The position numbers were made by a program, and so were the translations under genes. This document shows, in pieces, positions 36,026 through 45,234 of a stretch of 64,000 nt of DNA (positions within the stretch are counted from its first letter, which is position 1; each line of letters opens with the position of its first letter). The notes below the pieces were generated by a model that was not told the origin of the DNA, searched no databases, and was given only the letters and a program-made list of their open reading frames with translations. Where the stretch lies: the NCBI RefSeq assembly GCF_007970465.1, contig NZ_CP042429.1:1860001-1924000 (forward strand). The letters are read 5' to 3'. Source of the stretch: Corynebacterium nuruki S6-4 (lineage in GTDB: Bacteria > Actinomycetota > Actinomycetes > Mycobacteriales > Mycobacteriaceae).

Positions 36026-37351
36026 TCAGCAGACTCCGGGATCCTTCCGGATCTGTGCGAGGTCGACGGCGTCCGCCATGGCCCGGTAGCCGGCAGGGTT
36101 CGGGTGCAGGTGGTCCGGGCTGGCGTAGTCCGCCCGCATCACCGACGGATCGTCCGGCGACCGCAGCGCCGCATCGAAGTCGACGTAGCCGTCGGCGATG
36201 TCCTGGCTGCGGATCCAGTCGTTGATCTCGGTGCGCATCCGGTCACTCTGCGGGGCGAGCAGCGTGCCGTCCACCAGGGCGTCCGAGGCCGGGGTGATGG
36301 TGCCGAGCCAGATCTTCTTCCCGCTGTCCCGCGCCTGGCTGACGAGGTTCCGGTAGCCGTCGATCATCGCCTGCGTGGTGACCGTCGGGTTTAGCCCGAG
36401 GTCGTTGATCCCGATGAGGACGATGACCCCGTAGGCGCCGGGGAGGTCCAGCGCGTCCCGGTGGAACCGGTCGACCCCTGCCGCGCCGAGGAACAGTGGC
36501 TCGGCGTTGACGAGCAGCTGGTTGCTGCCGATGCCGGCATTGGCGACCGCAACCGGGGAACCGGCCTCGTCCAGACGGCGCTGCAGCGCGTCCGGGTAGC
36601 GGTGGTCGGAGTCATTGACTGAGGCGTCCGCGGGGATCGGGACGCGACCCGACCCCACGAATCCGTCGGTGATCGAATCACCGAAGGCGACCAGTGTGCC
36701 CGCATCGTCCGGGGCCCCGACCTCGAGTCCCGTGGTGTAGAGCCACGCCCCGGACGCGTCACTGAATGCCCCGCCCGAGGCATCTCCGGTCCTGTCCCCC
36801 GACCCGGGCGGCGCCATGTACGACGTCGCATTGGCGTTCCAGTGCTGGGTCGGTGGCCCCGCGACCCCCGACACGTAGGTGCTGACCAGCAGCGGGTCGA
36901 AGGACCCGAAGCTGAGGTCCACGGGATCGCTGACGATCTCCTCCCCCGGGCCCAGGGTCACGTCACCGGACCCCGAGAACTCCACCGGGACCGGCGTCCC
37001 GTCGGCATCCGGTCCGTCCGCCTGCCTCGCCACCGTGACATGTCCGAAGGTCACGGGTGTGGCACCGTACCGGTTCGACAGTCGGACCTTCAGGGTCGAC
37101 CCGCCCATGTGCGGTGTGATCACCGACCGGAAGCTCTGGTCGGAGACGACGGTGGGGGTCACACCGAAGTTGGCGTCCACCGGTGTCACCGAGTCGGTCG
37201 GGCTTGTCGCCCACGAGGTGATGAAGTGGTTGTCCGGGCAGGAGGTCCCGGCGACTGCCGCCGGCATCCCGGTGCCGACCACCGACACCCCCAACCCCGT
37301 ACTCAGGATGACGGACAGGACTGTCCCGAACGATCTCGGTCGGATTTTCAT
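36026..37351 (-). CDS. Secreted SGNH/GDSL hydrolase
   Basis: A 441-residue protein with a Sec signal peptide: basic start MKIRPR, a hydrophobic core and a likely cut after AVAG near residue 35. A lectin-like N-terminal domain is followed by an SGNH hydrolase domain with the nucleophile block FGDSITDG (near residue 230), NAGIGSN, GINDLG and the catalytic pair DHLHPN. Two cysteines, near the N- and C-termini, could form a disulfide. It acts outside the cell on an ester in lipid or polysaccharide; substrate unknown. It is transcribed alone. Confidence 0.88.
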   Translation of the reverse strand: MKIRPRSFGTVLSVILSTGLGVSVVGTGMPAAVAGTSCPDNHFITSWATSPTDSVTPVDANFGVTPTVVSDQSFRSVITPHMGGSTLKVRLSNRYGATPVTFGHVTVARQADGPDADGTPVPVEFSGSGDVTLGPGEEIVSDPVDLSFGSFDPLLVSTYVSGVAGPPTQHWNANATSYMAPPGSGDRTGDASGGAFSDASGAWLYTTGLEVGAPDDAGTLVAFGDSITDGFVGSGRVPIPADASVNDSDHRYPDALQRRLDEAGSPVAVANAGIGSNQLLVNAEPLFLGAAGVDRFHRDALDLPGAYGVIVLIGINDLGLNPTVTTQAMIDGYRNLVSQARDSGKKIWLGTITPASDALVDGTLLAPQSDRMRTEINDWIRSQDIADGYVDFDAALRSPDDPSVMRADYASPDHLHPNPAGYRAMADAVDLAQIRKDPGVC

Positions 37352-37399
37352 AATGGATCACCTACAAGTTGTGAGGGAGTGATACCTTTTCGCAGGAAT

Positions 37400-37421
37400 G
37401 TACATTGTCAGTGTGATGTAC
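37400..37421. promoter_or_regulatory. Dyad upstream of the GDSL hydrolase gene
   Basis: GTACAT (37400-37405) and ATGTAC (37416-37421) form perfect 6-bp arms with a 10-nt spacer about 50 nt before the GDSL start. The surrounding DNA is relatively AT-rich. It may be an operator; the binding protein is unknown. Confidence 0.35.
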
Positions 37422-37506
37422 GCAACAGTGAGCCGGGTTCCACCTGGTGACAGCACCCCTGACGACGCCGGTGCGCCGCACGGAAAAGTGCTCCTGTCGA
37501 CCATGA

Positions 37507-38781
37507 TCACGATTCGCTCGATCCTGGGCGAGACGGGGAAACCGACGAACTGGCGGTATTCTCCACCGTCCGGAGACTCCGCCCCGGCAGCGTCCGGCCG
37601 AACACCACCAGCGCCGACAGCACCAGCAGGAGGCCCGCCCAGTAGGGGGCCGCATGTCCCACACCGCTGTACAACACCCCGACGATCAACGGTGCCACGA
37701 CACCGACACCGGTCTGCACCCCCTCGACCACACCGGCGAGCCACCCCTGCTCCGATTCGCCGACCTGTGACGACAGCACCCCGGTCAGCGTCGCCGTGAC
37801 CATTCCCTCACCACCGCCGATGCACAGGGTGCCAACCACGATGAGCCACGGCTCATGGGCCAGACCCGCCACCACGGCGACCGCGGCGAACCCTGCCGCC
37901 TGGGCGGTTCCGCCGGCAAGGATGACCCGGCGTTCCCCCAGCCGCGGCAGCAGGAGCGCCAGCAGCCCGCCCTGCACCACGATGTCTAGCACACCGACCC
38001 CCGAGGTCAACAGACCGACCCGCACCGCGTCCCAGTGGACCGCATCCATGGCCACGACGCTGTAGTTGTTGATGAAGAAGCCGAAGGGGACGGCCACGAG
38101 AACCAGCCCGACGAGCGGTCCCCGCAGCCCCGGACGGGCGAACGCCGTACGGAATGACGCCACCGGGTTCACCCGGGCAAGCCGGAGAGCGGTGGTGCGG
38201 CGTCCGGCCGGGAGACTCTCCGGGAGGAGAATCAGGGCGGTGGCGCCGACGGTCGCCGCCACCGCGGCCGTGACCACCACGGGCAGCACCGTGGAATGCA
38301 CCGCGAGCAGTCCGCCGAGCGCGGGACCGACCATGAAACCGGCGCCGCAGACGGCACCGAGCATCCCGTAGCGCCGGGAGCGCTGCGGCGCCGGGGTGAT
38401 GTCGGCGAGGTAGGCGTAGACCGCCGGCATGTCTCCGGCGGTGACCCCCTGGATGACGCGGCCGAGCACCAGCGCCCACAGTCCCCCACCGAAACCGAAG
38501 ATGAGGAACCCGACGGCCGCCCCGAAGGCGCCGAGGATGATGACAGGGCGGCGTCCGTACCGGTCGGACAGGCCGCCGAGGACCGGACTGGCGAGGAAGG
38601 CACAGAGGGCGTTGACCGCTTCGAGCAGGCCGACCCAGACCGCCAGGTCCGCTCCGTCGGGGAGGTGGTCCCGGACGATGAACGGGAGGATCGGGATGAC
38701 CACGGTCATGCCGACCATGTTGAGGGCGGCGACGGTGACCAGCAGTGGCCACGACCACCGGGTGTCGGAGGTTTCTGACAT
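37507..38781 (-). CDS. MFS transporter, TetA-like DHA1 exporter
   Basis: A 424-residue twelve-helix transporter. Motif A reads LGGLSDRYGRRPVI after helix 2 and motif C GAGFMVGPALGGLLA lies in helix 5, both as in DHA1 drug:proton antiporters such as TetA. The ATG at 38781 lies 8 nt after a -10 box, so it is probably leaderless; the frame open to 38817 includes the promoter and is rejected. It is divergent from a TetR gene, the usual arrangement for an efflux pump and its repressor. Confidence 0.87.
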   Translation of the reverse strand: MSETSDTRWSWPLLVTVAALNMVGMTVVIPILPFIVRDHLPDGADLAVWVGLLEAVNALCAFLASPVLGGLSDRYGRRPVIILGAFGAAVGFLIFGFGGGLWALVLGRVIQGVTAGDMPAVYAYLADITPAPQRSRRYGMLGAVCGAGFMVGPALGGLLAVHSTVLPVVVTAAVAATVGATALILLPESLPAGRRTTALRLARVNPVASFRTAFARPGLRGPLVGLVLVAVPFGFFINNYSVVAMDAVHWDAVRVGLLTSGVGVLDIVVQGGLLALLLPRLGERRVILAGGTAQAAGFAAVAVVAGLAHEPWLIVVGTLCIGGGEGMVTATLTGVLSSQVGESEQGWLAGVVEGVQTGVGVVAPLIVGVLYSGVGHAAPYWAGLLLVLSALVVFGRTLPGRSLRTVENTASSSVSPSRPGSSES

Positions 38782-38789
38782 GCCCGGAA

Positions 38790-38817
38790 ACTGTACCCGA
38801 TACACCTTTGTAGTCAA
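38790..38817 (-). promoter_or_regulatory. Promoter of the DHA1 exporter
   Basis: On the minus strand, -35 TTGACT (38812-38817), a 16-nt spacer and -10 TACAGT (38790-38795) sit 8 nt before the start codon. A small TGTA...TACA dyad overlaps the -10, a good place for the divergent TetR protein to bind. Confidence 0.6.
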
Positions 38818-38869
38818 TTCACCTTCTTACCCGGTCCACTCTCTCTGGCTGCCCAGTACCCTGGACGCC

Positions 38870-39469
38870 ATGGCAACATCCACCTCCCCCGGCCGCCGGG
38901 AACGGAAGAAGGCGGCCACCCGGAAAGCCATCGGGGACGCCGCCCTCAAACTCTTCCTCGACCGGGGCTTCGACGCGGTCAGTGTCCGGGAGATCGCGGA
39001 CGCCGCCGACGTCTCCCCCACCACCGTCTTCGCCCACTTCCCGTGCAAGGAGGCGATCGCCCTCGACGAGGACGAGACCCGGCGCGACGAACTCGTCGCC
39101 GTCGTCACCGACCGGGCGGCAGACCAGTCCATCCTCGACGCACTGCACGCCTACCTCCGGGACAACCGTCGGGAGGAACGCATGGACGCCGACTTCCTGG
39201 CCCTTTTGAACTCGTCCCTCGCCCTCAACGACTACGCACAGCGGATGTGGCTGCGCCACGGCGACGCACTCGCCACCGCAATCGCCGACGAACTCGGCAC
39301 CGGAGCGCCGGACGATACCGTGCTCGCCTTCTGCCGGTTCGTCCTGCAGACCCAGATCCTCGCCGCCGAGGTCAGCGAGACACCCGGCGACATGTCCCCC
39401 GCCCTGGTCGACGCCGCATTCGACCTGCTCCGGCCCGGTTGGAAGGAGTACCTGGCGCATCTCAGCTGA
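38870..39469 (+). CDS. TetR-family repressor, divergent from the DHA1 exporter
   Basis: A 199-residue regulator with a basic start (RRERKKAATRKAIGDAA) and the helix-turn-helix VSVREIADAADVSPTTVFAHFPCKEAI. The C-terminal part carries LLRPGW near the end, as in many mycobacterial TetR proteins. TACCCT lies 7 nt before the ATG and there is no Shine-Dalgarno sequence, so it is probably leaderless. It should repress the neighbouring exporter. Confidence 0.85.
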   Translation: MATSTSPGRRERKKAATRKAIGDAALKLFLDRGFDAVSVREIADAADVSPTTVFAHFPCKEAIALDEDETRRDELVAVVTDRAADQSILDALHAYLRDNRREERMDADFLALLNSSLALNDYAQRMWLRHGDALATAIADELGTGAPDDTVLAFCRFVLQTQILAAEVSETPGDMSPALVDAAFDLLRPGWKEYLAHLS

Positions 39470-39612
39470 GCCTGCCCGACCGAGCCCGGCCCACCCGCAG
39501 ACCTGTCACCCCACCGCCACCCCCTCGGACCTCAATCGCCGACGGCGCGACGTTGCGGGACCTATCATTCGTTGGAGTATGAACCTTGTGACCGCTACCA
39601 CACGATGAGGAC

Positions 39613-41283
39613 ATGATGACCGGAAGCACCCCCAGCCCCATGCACGGCCTGATGATGGACCGTCCGCTGCTCATCAGCGAGATCGCCCGCTACGCCGACC
39701 GGCTGCACGGCGACCAGGAGATCGTCTCCTTCACCGTCGACAACCCCCGCCACCGGTACACCTACCGGGAGGCCTTCGCCCGGGCCCGGCAGCTCGCCAA
39801 CGCCCTCGAACGCCGCGGCCTGTCCATGGGCGACCGCATCGGCACCCTGGCCTGGAACGACTACCGCCACTTCGAGCTGTACTACGGCGTCTCCGGGGCC
39901 GGGATGGTGTGCCACACCATCAACCCCCGCCTGTTCGAGGACCAGCTCGTCTTCATCATCAACCACTCCGACGACAAGATCCTGTTCATCGACCCGATGT
40001 TCGTCGGCACCGTCGCCGCGATCCTGCCGCGGCTCGACAACACCCCCGACATCGTCGTCCTCACCGACGACGAGCACCTGGCGGGCGCCCTCGCCGGCTC
40101 CGACCTGAACGCCGTCAGCTACGAGGCCTTCATCGCCGACGAGTCCGACGTGTACGAGTGGCCGCAGTTCGACGAGCACACGGCGTCCTCCCTGTGCTAC
40201 ACCTCCGGCACCACCGGCAACCCGAAGGGCGTGCTGTACAGCCACCGCTCCACCGTGCTGCACAGCTACGGGGTGGCACTGCCCGACGTGTTCAACCTGG
40301 CCGCCACCGACGTCGCCATGCCCGTCGTCCCGATGTTCCACGTCAACGCGTGGGGCGTCCCCTACGCCACCGCGATGGTCGGCACGAAGATCGTCTTCCC
40401 CGGGCCGAAGATGGGCGACCCCGAGGAGCTGCAGAAACTCATCGAGGAGGAGGGGGTCACCACCTCCGCCGCCGTGCCGACGGTCTGGCAGGGCCTGATC
40501 GCCTACCTCGAGAAGAGCGGCAAGCGCATCGACAGCGTCCGCACCCTCATCGGTGGCGGCTCCGCCGTCCCGTTCTCCCTGATGGAAGCCTACGAGCAGC
40601 GCTACAACGTGGACCTCGTCCACGCCTGGGGCATGAGCGAGACCAGCCCGCTGGGCACCATGTACCACCCGACCACCGCCCTGCAGAAGGAGTCCGAGGA
40701 GGTGCAGACCGCGGCGCGGGCCAGCCAGGGTGCCCCGCCGTTCGGTGTGGAACTGCGCATCGTCGACGAGGACGGCACCGTGCTCGCCAACGATGACGAG
40801 GAGGTCGGCGCCCTGCAGATCCGCGGACCGTGGATCGCCTCCGGCTACTTCGGTGGCGGCGGCGAGGACTCGTTCACCGACGACGGCTGGTTCGACACCG
40901 GCGACGTCGCCGCCATCTCCCCGCTGGGCTACATGCGCATCGAGGACCGGGCCAAGGACCTCGTGAAATCCGGCGGCGAATGGATCAGCTCCATCGACCT
41001 GGAGAACACGGCCGTCGCCCACCCGGCCGTGCGGCAGGCCGCCGTCATCGCCATGCCCGACGAGAAGTGGCAGGAGCGTCCGCTGCTCATCGTCGTGCCG
41101 GAGGAGGGCGCGACCATCGACACCGCGGACCTGCTCGGCTTCTTCACCGGCAAGGTGGCCAAGTGGTGGATCCCGGACGCCGTCGCCGTCGTCGACACGA
41201 TCCCGCTGACCGCCACCGGCAAGATCAGCAAGCTGACGCTGCGCAAGCAGCTCAAGGACGGTCAGCTCACGCTGCAGCGCTAG
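39613..41283 (+). CDS. Fatty acyl-CoA ligase (AMP-binding, AlkK-like)
   Basis: A 556-residue adenylate-forming enzyme that activates a carboxylic acid to its CoA thioester. Core motifs are YTSGTTGNPKGVLYSHRS (P-loop, near residue 195), MFHVNAWG, GWGMSE-type HAWGMSETSPLG, GWFDTGDVA and the C-terminal lysine motif PLTATGKISK. The order and length match medium- and long-chain fatty acid ligases of the AlkK/FadD-like group. Two adjacent ATGs exist; GAGG is better spaced from the second (39616). It stands alone between the TetR gene and the riboswitch. Confidence 0.9.
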   Translation: MMTGSTPSPMHGLMMDRPLLISEIARYADRLHGDQEIVSFTVDNPRHRYTYREAFARARQLANALERRGLSMGDRIGTLAWNDYRHFELYYGVSGAGMVCHTINPRLFEDQLVFIINHSDDKILFIDPMFVGTVAAILPRLDNTPDIVVLTDDEHLAGALAGSDLNAVSYEAFIADESDVYEWPQFDEHTASSLCYTSGTTGNPKGVLYSHRSTVLHSYGVALPDVFNLAATDVAMPVVPMFHVNAWGVPYATAMVGTKIVFPGPKMGDPEELQKLIEEEGVTTSAAVPTVWQGLIAYLEKSGKRIDSVRTLIGGGSAVPFSLMEAYEQRYNVDLVHAWGMSETSPLGTMYHPTTALQKESEEVQTAARASQGAPPFGVELRIVDEDGTVLANDDEEVGALQIRGPWIASGYFGGGGEDSFTDDGWFDTGDVAAISPLGYMRIEDRAKDLVKSGGEWISSIDLENTAVAHPAVRQAAVIAMPDEKWQERPLLIVVPEEGATIDTADLLGFFTGKVAKWWIPDAVAVVDTIPLTATGKISKLTLRKQLKDGQLTLQR

Positions 41284-41311
41284 TCACGTCCGTATCCTGC
41301 TACGCTCGCAT

Positions 41312-41398
41312 CCTGACACGGGGTGCCGCCCGATCCGGGCGGCTGAGATCACACCCGTTGAACCTGAACCAGTTCGTACTGGCGGAGGGACTGTCAGG
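41312..41398 (+). ncRNA. TPP (THI-box) riboswitch
   Basis: The conserved THI sequence is present in order: GGGGTGCC, GGCTGAGA, ACCCGTTGAACCTGAACC, AGTTCGTACTGGCGGAGGGA. The P1 helix closes with CCTGACA (41312-41318) and TGTCAGG (41392-41398). A -10-like TACGCT at 41301-41306 would start transcription at the base of P1. Downstream, GTGCAC repeats and a GGCATGT/ACATGCC pair before the SDR start may form the expression platform. Confidence 0.95.
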
Positions 41399-41492
41399 GT
41401 CCGGGCATGTCCGGGCGTACCCGTGCACACCGGTGCACGTCAGCACATGCCGGCCCGAGGGTCCTTACCGCTTGTGACCGAAAGGCATGAGC

Positions 41493-42254
41493 ATGAACCT
41501 CACCGATCAGACCGTCCTCGTCACCGGGGGCGCCCGCGGCCTCGGCCGGGCACTCACCGACGCCTTCCTCCGTGAAGGCGCGACCGTGATCGTCAACTAC
41601 TTCTCCAGCGGGGACGCCGCGGCGTCCCTCATGGCGGACCACCCCGGACGCGTCCTCGCCGTGCGGGCCGACGTCCGGGACCGGGAGCAGGTGGACGCCC
41701 TGTTCACTGCGGTCGCGGACGCCGGTCTCGGCCCGGTCACCACGGTCGTCAACAACGCCCTGGTCGACTTCTCGTTCAACGGGGACGCCCGCCCGAAAGC
41801 CGCCGACATCACCTGGTCCGACTTCCACCGTCAGTTCGAGGGCTCGGTCGCCGGCGCGGTGAACGTCATCCAGGCCGCCCTGCCCGGCTTCCGGGCGGCC
41901 GGCGGTGGACGGGTGGTGAACATCGGCACGAACCTGTTCCAGAACCCGGTCGTCCCCTACCACGACTACACCGCCGCCAAGGCCGCACTCCTGTCTCTGA
42001 CCAGGACCTTCGCCGATGATCTCGGGCCGGAGAACATCACCGTCAACATGATCTCCGGTGGTCTGCTGCGCACCACGGACGCCTCCGCCGCCACGCCGGA
42101 CGCCGTCTTCGACACCATCGCCGCCGGGACGCCCCTGCGCGAGGTCACCACCCCGGAACAGTTCGCGGACACGGCCCTGTTCTTCGCCTCCCCGTGGGCC
42201 CGGGCGGTCACCGGGCAGAATCTCGTCGTCGACGGTGGGCTGGTGAAGAACTGA
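41493..42254 (+). CDS. SDR oxidoreductase under TPP-riboswitch control (OarX-like)
   Basis: A 253-residue classical short-chain dehydrogenase. It has the cofactor motif VTGGARGLGRAL near residue 10, VVNNALVD, and the active-site YHDYTAAKAALL (the Tyr-x-x-x-Lys pair), ending with GQNLVVDGGLVKN. It is annotated elsewhere as 3-oxoacyl-ACP reductase, but control by a TPP riboswitch points to thiamine metabolism; an SDR named oarX was earlier predicted in THI-box regulons. The ATG at 41493 is 6 nt after AAAGG, better than the ATG at 41487. Translation is coupled to the next gene. Confidence 0.85.
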   Translation: MNLTDQTVLVTGGARGLGRALTDAFLREGATVIVNYFSSGDAAASLMADHPGRVLAVRADVRDREQVDALFTAVADAGLGPVTTVVNNALVDFSFNGDARPKAADITWSDFHRQFEGSVAGAVNVIQAALPGFRAAGGGRVVNIGTNLFQNPVVPYHDYTAAKAALLSLTRTFADDLGPENITVNMISGGLLRTTDASAATPDAVFDTIAAGTPLREVTTPEQFADTALFFASPWARAVTGQNLVVDGGLVKN

Positions 42255-43501
42255 TGCACCTCAACCTCTTCGCCTACGGCTGCGGCCACCACTCCGCCGC
42301 CTGGCGCGCCCCGGATTCCGCGTTCGACCGGATCGGGGATGTGACCTGGTGGGAGGACCTGGCGCGGACCGCGGAACGAGGGCACCTCGACGCCTTCTTC
42401 CTCGCCGACGGCCAGTCCCTGAGCCCGGTCCCCGGACCGTCGTGGTTCCTCGAACCGCTCACCACGCTGACCGCCCTGGCGCGGGCGACCGGCCGGATCG
42501 GCCTGGTCAGCACCATCTCCTCGACCTTCTGGGACCCGTTCCACGCCGCCCGGCTCAGTGCGGGCCTCGACCACATCTCCGCCGGCCGCGCCGGCATCAA
42601 CGTGGTGACCTCCATGACGGACGCCGAGGCCCGCAACCACGGGATGGACCGTCTCCCCGACCATGCGGAGCGCTATGCCCGCGCGGCGGAGTTCATCGGT
42701 GCCGTGACCGCACTGTGGGAGTCCTGGCCGACCGGGGCGTCGCCGGAGCAGGCGGTACCGGTGGACCACCACGGCCGGTTCTTCGACGTCGACGGGCCGT
42801 TGAACATCCCCGCTACACCACAGGGTCACCCGGTGCTGTTCCAGGCCGGGGCGTCCGAACCGGGCCGTGACCTGGCCGCCCGGTACGCCGAGGGGGTCTA
42901 CGCCGTGGCGTGGGACCTGGAATCCGCCCGCGACTACCGTCTGGATCTGCGCCGACGCGCCGCCGAGTACGGCCGTGACCCGGATGACCTGGTGATCATG
43001 CCGGGACTGGTGACCTTCGTCGGGGAGACGGAGGAGCAGGCGAGGGCACAGCAGCGGGAGCTCAACGAGCTGCTGCCGGTGCAGGATTCCCTGGATCAGC
43101 TGTCCTTCTTCGTCGGGCAGGACACCTCCGGGTGGGACCTCGATGCACCGGTCCCGGAGCTGCCGCCGCTGGCGGAATTCACCGGCCCGGCCGGACGCTA
43201 CGGCACGGTCCTGCGGATCCTCGCCTCCTCCCCCGGCGGCCGGCCCACCGTCCGTGACCTGCTGGGTTACCTGGCCGCCGGGGGTGGTCACGCCACCTTC
43301 GTCGGTACCCCTGAGCAGATCGCGGACGAGATGGAACGGTGGATCGTCGACGGTGCTGCCGACGGGTTCAACCTCATGCCGCCGACCCTGCCCGGCAGTC
43401 TCGACTCCTTCGTCGACCTGGTCATCCCGGTGCTGCAGGACCGTGGCCTGTTCCGCCGGGAGTACACCACCGGCACGCTGCGGGGGCATCTCACGGCCTA
43501 G
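42254..43501 (+). CDS. LLM-class FMN monooxygenase, NtaA/DszA family
   Basis: A 415-residue bacterial-luciferase-like monooxygenase that uses FMNH2 from a separate reductase. The family appears in MHLNLFAYGCGHHSAAW at the N-terminus, GLVSTISSTFWDPFHAARLSAGLDHISAGRAGINVVTS in the barrel, and PVLFQAGASEPGRDLAARYAEGVY. It overlaps the SDR stop (TGATG), so both are under the TPP riboswitch. A role in salvage or breakdown of a thiamine-related heterocycle is inferred from that control; the usual NtaA-type substrates are chelators and thiophenes. Confidence 0.85.
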   Translation: MHLNLFAYGCGHHSAAWRAPDSAFDRIGDVTWWEDLARTAERGHLDAFFLADGQSLSPVPGPSWFLEPLTTLTALARATGRIGLVSTISSTFWDPFHAARLSAGLDHISAGRAGINVVTSMTDAEARNHGMDRLPDHAERYARAAEFIGAVTALWESWPTGASPEQAVPVDHHGRFFDVDGPLNIPATPQGHPVLFQAGASEPGRDLAARYAEGVYAVAWDLESARDYRLDLRRRAAEYGRDPDDLVIMPGLVTFVGETEEQARAQQRELNELLPVQDSLDQLSFFVGQDTSGWDLDAPVPELPPLAEFTGPAGRYGTVLRILASSPGGRPTVRDLLGYLAAGGGHATFVGTPEQIADEMERWIVDGAADGFNLMPPTLPGSLDSFVDLVIPVLQDRGLFRREYTTGTLRGHLTA

Positions 43502-43513
43502 CCCGCACCGGGG

Positions 43514-43585
43514 ATGTCGGCATCGCGCGACGCCAGGATGGTCGGGGGACCTCGCCACCGACCTCACGTCGCGCGATGCGGACAT
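43514..43585. repeat. Hairpin repeat family A, copy 4 (solo, degenerate)
   Basis: Arms starting ATGTCGGCATCGCGCGACG (left, 43514) and, reading inward on the other strand from 43585, ATGTCCGCATCGCGCGACGT. The inner stem and loop have drifted. It begins 13 nt after the monooxygenase stop. The rest of the gap to 43802 shows no other feature apart from a ribosome binding site. Confidence 0.8.
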
Positions 43586-43802
43586 GCCCCGGGCGTCCAC
43601 CACGGCCGTGCCGGGCTCCGCCGGCGGACGCAGCACCGAAACCCCGCCGAAACACCGGCACCGTAGCCTCTGACCTGTCACGCGGTGCACGACCGCTGCC
43701 GGGCCCGTTGACGGGCACTTCCGGCACAAGAGAGCATTCCTGCACACCGCCGACCGACCGTCGCCCGACGGCCGGTTCCCCGGTCTGACCAGGAGGTCCC
43801 CC

Positions 43803-45206
43803 ATGAGCACCCTGTACACCGACGCCGTCATCATCCCCGTCGACCCCGCCCTGCCCCGCTGGTTCACCGGCTGGCTCGCCGTCGACGACGCCGGCCGCAT
43901 CAGCGGTCTCGGTGAGGGGACACCCCCGACCGGGAGCACGGCGTCCGGAAGTGAACCCGAGGTCGTCGACCTCCACGGCGCGTTCCTCACCCCCGGCTTC
44001 GTCTCCGCGCACAGTCACATCTACACCGGCGGGATGCGCGGCATCGCCCACTCCGAACCGCTGTACACCTGGGTCACACAGAACTCCGCCATGCTCGCCG
44101 AGGCCGACCCGGAGATCATGTACTGGCTCTCCCGCGCCGGCGGCCTCGACCACCTCGCCGCCGGCATCACCAGCGTCTACAACTTCACCCAGTCCCGGGT
44201 GGTGTGCCGGTTCGACTACGCCTCCTCCACCCTGAAGGCGGTGAAGGTCCACGAGCCGGACTTCGTCACCCGCCAGATCGACGGGGTGGCGGACGCCGGC
44301 ATCCGCTCGGTCACCTCCGTCCGCGTCGACGACGAACAGCTCCCCGAGCAGGACGCCGTCGCCGGATTCGACGCCGCCATGTCCCACCTGGCCACGATCG
44401 ACGCCAAGTCGCCGGCACTCAATCTCGGCGGCTCGGTCTACGGGGCGGTGCAGTGGGCGTCCGGCCGGCGCACCGCCGAGCTGGAGAAGGAGCTGATGGA
44501 GAAGTGGCGCATCACCAACCAGGCACACTTCGTGGAGACCGCGGAGCAGATCGACATCCAGCAGGCGAAGTTCGACTGGTACGACGGTGCCGGGGTCCTG
44601 GGCCGGGATTTCGCCTTCGGCCACTTCGTCCACCCGACGGAGAAGATGGTGGACCGGGTGGTCGAGTCCGGCACGTCGGTGGTGTGGCAGGCGATGTCCA
44701 ACGGGCGTCTCGGCTCCGGCATCGCCGACATCACCGGACTGCTCGCCCGGGATGTCACCGTGGGGATGGGGGTGGACGACCAGTCCTGCACCGACGGCTC
44801 CGACCCCTTCGAGAACATGCGGCACGGCCTGTTCACCCAGCGTGCCGTGCATTCGGACGCCGCCGTCCTCGCCGTCGACGACGTCCTGCGGCTGCACACC
44901 CTGGGTTCGGCGTCCTCGGTCGGGGTGGCGGACAGGGTGGGCTCACTGACGGTCGGCAAGTACGCCGACCTGCTCGTCGTCGACCCCCGGGACCCTGCGA
45001 CCGGCCCGGTGTGGGATCCGGTGGCGACCTATGTGCTCGCCTGCCGGCAGCGTCACCTGAAGAAGGTCATCGTCGGCGGGCAGGTGGTGTGGGGTGCCGG
45101 GGCCGTCACGGCCGCCGACGGCGTCCCCGCCGAGGAGGTCAACCGCCTAGCCGACGAGGGGATGGTCCGTTCCGCCGCGGCGTCCGGGTTCACCCCGGCG
45201 CTGTGA
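43803..45206 (+). CDS. Amidohydrolase, ATZ/TRZ (aminohydrolase) type
   Basis: A 467-residue metal-dependent deaminase or hydrolase. The first metal motif is SAHSHIY near residue 75, then a His in AFGHFVHPTE and the Asp block GMGVDDQSCTDGSDPFENMR. The C-terminal VGSLTVGKYADLLVVDP strand is typical of the cytosine deaminase/atrazine chlorohydrolase group. It likely deaminates or dechlorinates an N-heterocycle. The ATG follows AGGAGG. The D-amino-acid oxidase gene lies 28 nt downstream. Confidence 0.83.
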   Translation: MSTLYTDAVIIPVDPALPRWFTGWLAVDDAGRISGLGEGTPPTGSTASGSEPEVVDLHGAFLTPGFVSAHSHIYTGGMRGIAHSEPLYTWVTQNSAMLAEADPEIMYWLSRAGGLDHLAAGITSVYNFTQSRVVCRFDYASSTLKAVKVHEPDFVTRQIDGVADAGIRSVTSVRVDDEQLPEQDAVAGFDAAMSHLATIDAKSPALNLGGSVYGAVQWASGRRTAELEKELMEKWRITNQAHFVETAEQIDIQQAKFDWYDGAGVLGRDFAFGHFVHPTEKMVDRVVESGTSVVWQAMSNGRLGSGIADITGLLARDVTVGMGVDDQSCTDGSDPFENMRHGLFTQRAVHSDAAVLAVDDVLRLHTLGSASSVGVADRVGSLTVGKYADLLVVDPRDPATGPVWDPVATYVLACRQRHLKKVIVGGQVVWGAGAVTAADGVPAEEVNRLADEGMVRSAAASGFTPAL

Positions 45207-45234
45207 CCGCGGGCCACCGCCTACCCTGTAACCC

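Noticed and set aside
41966-43990. Minus-strand frame antisense to the LLM monooxygenase and hairpin A copy 4
   Set aside because: It is a shadow of a real gene and runs through a palindromic repeat without coding bias.
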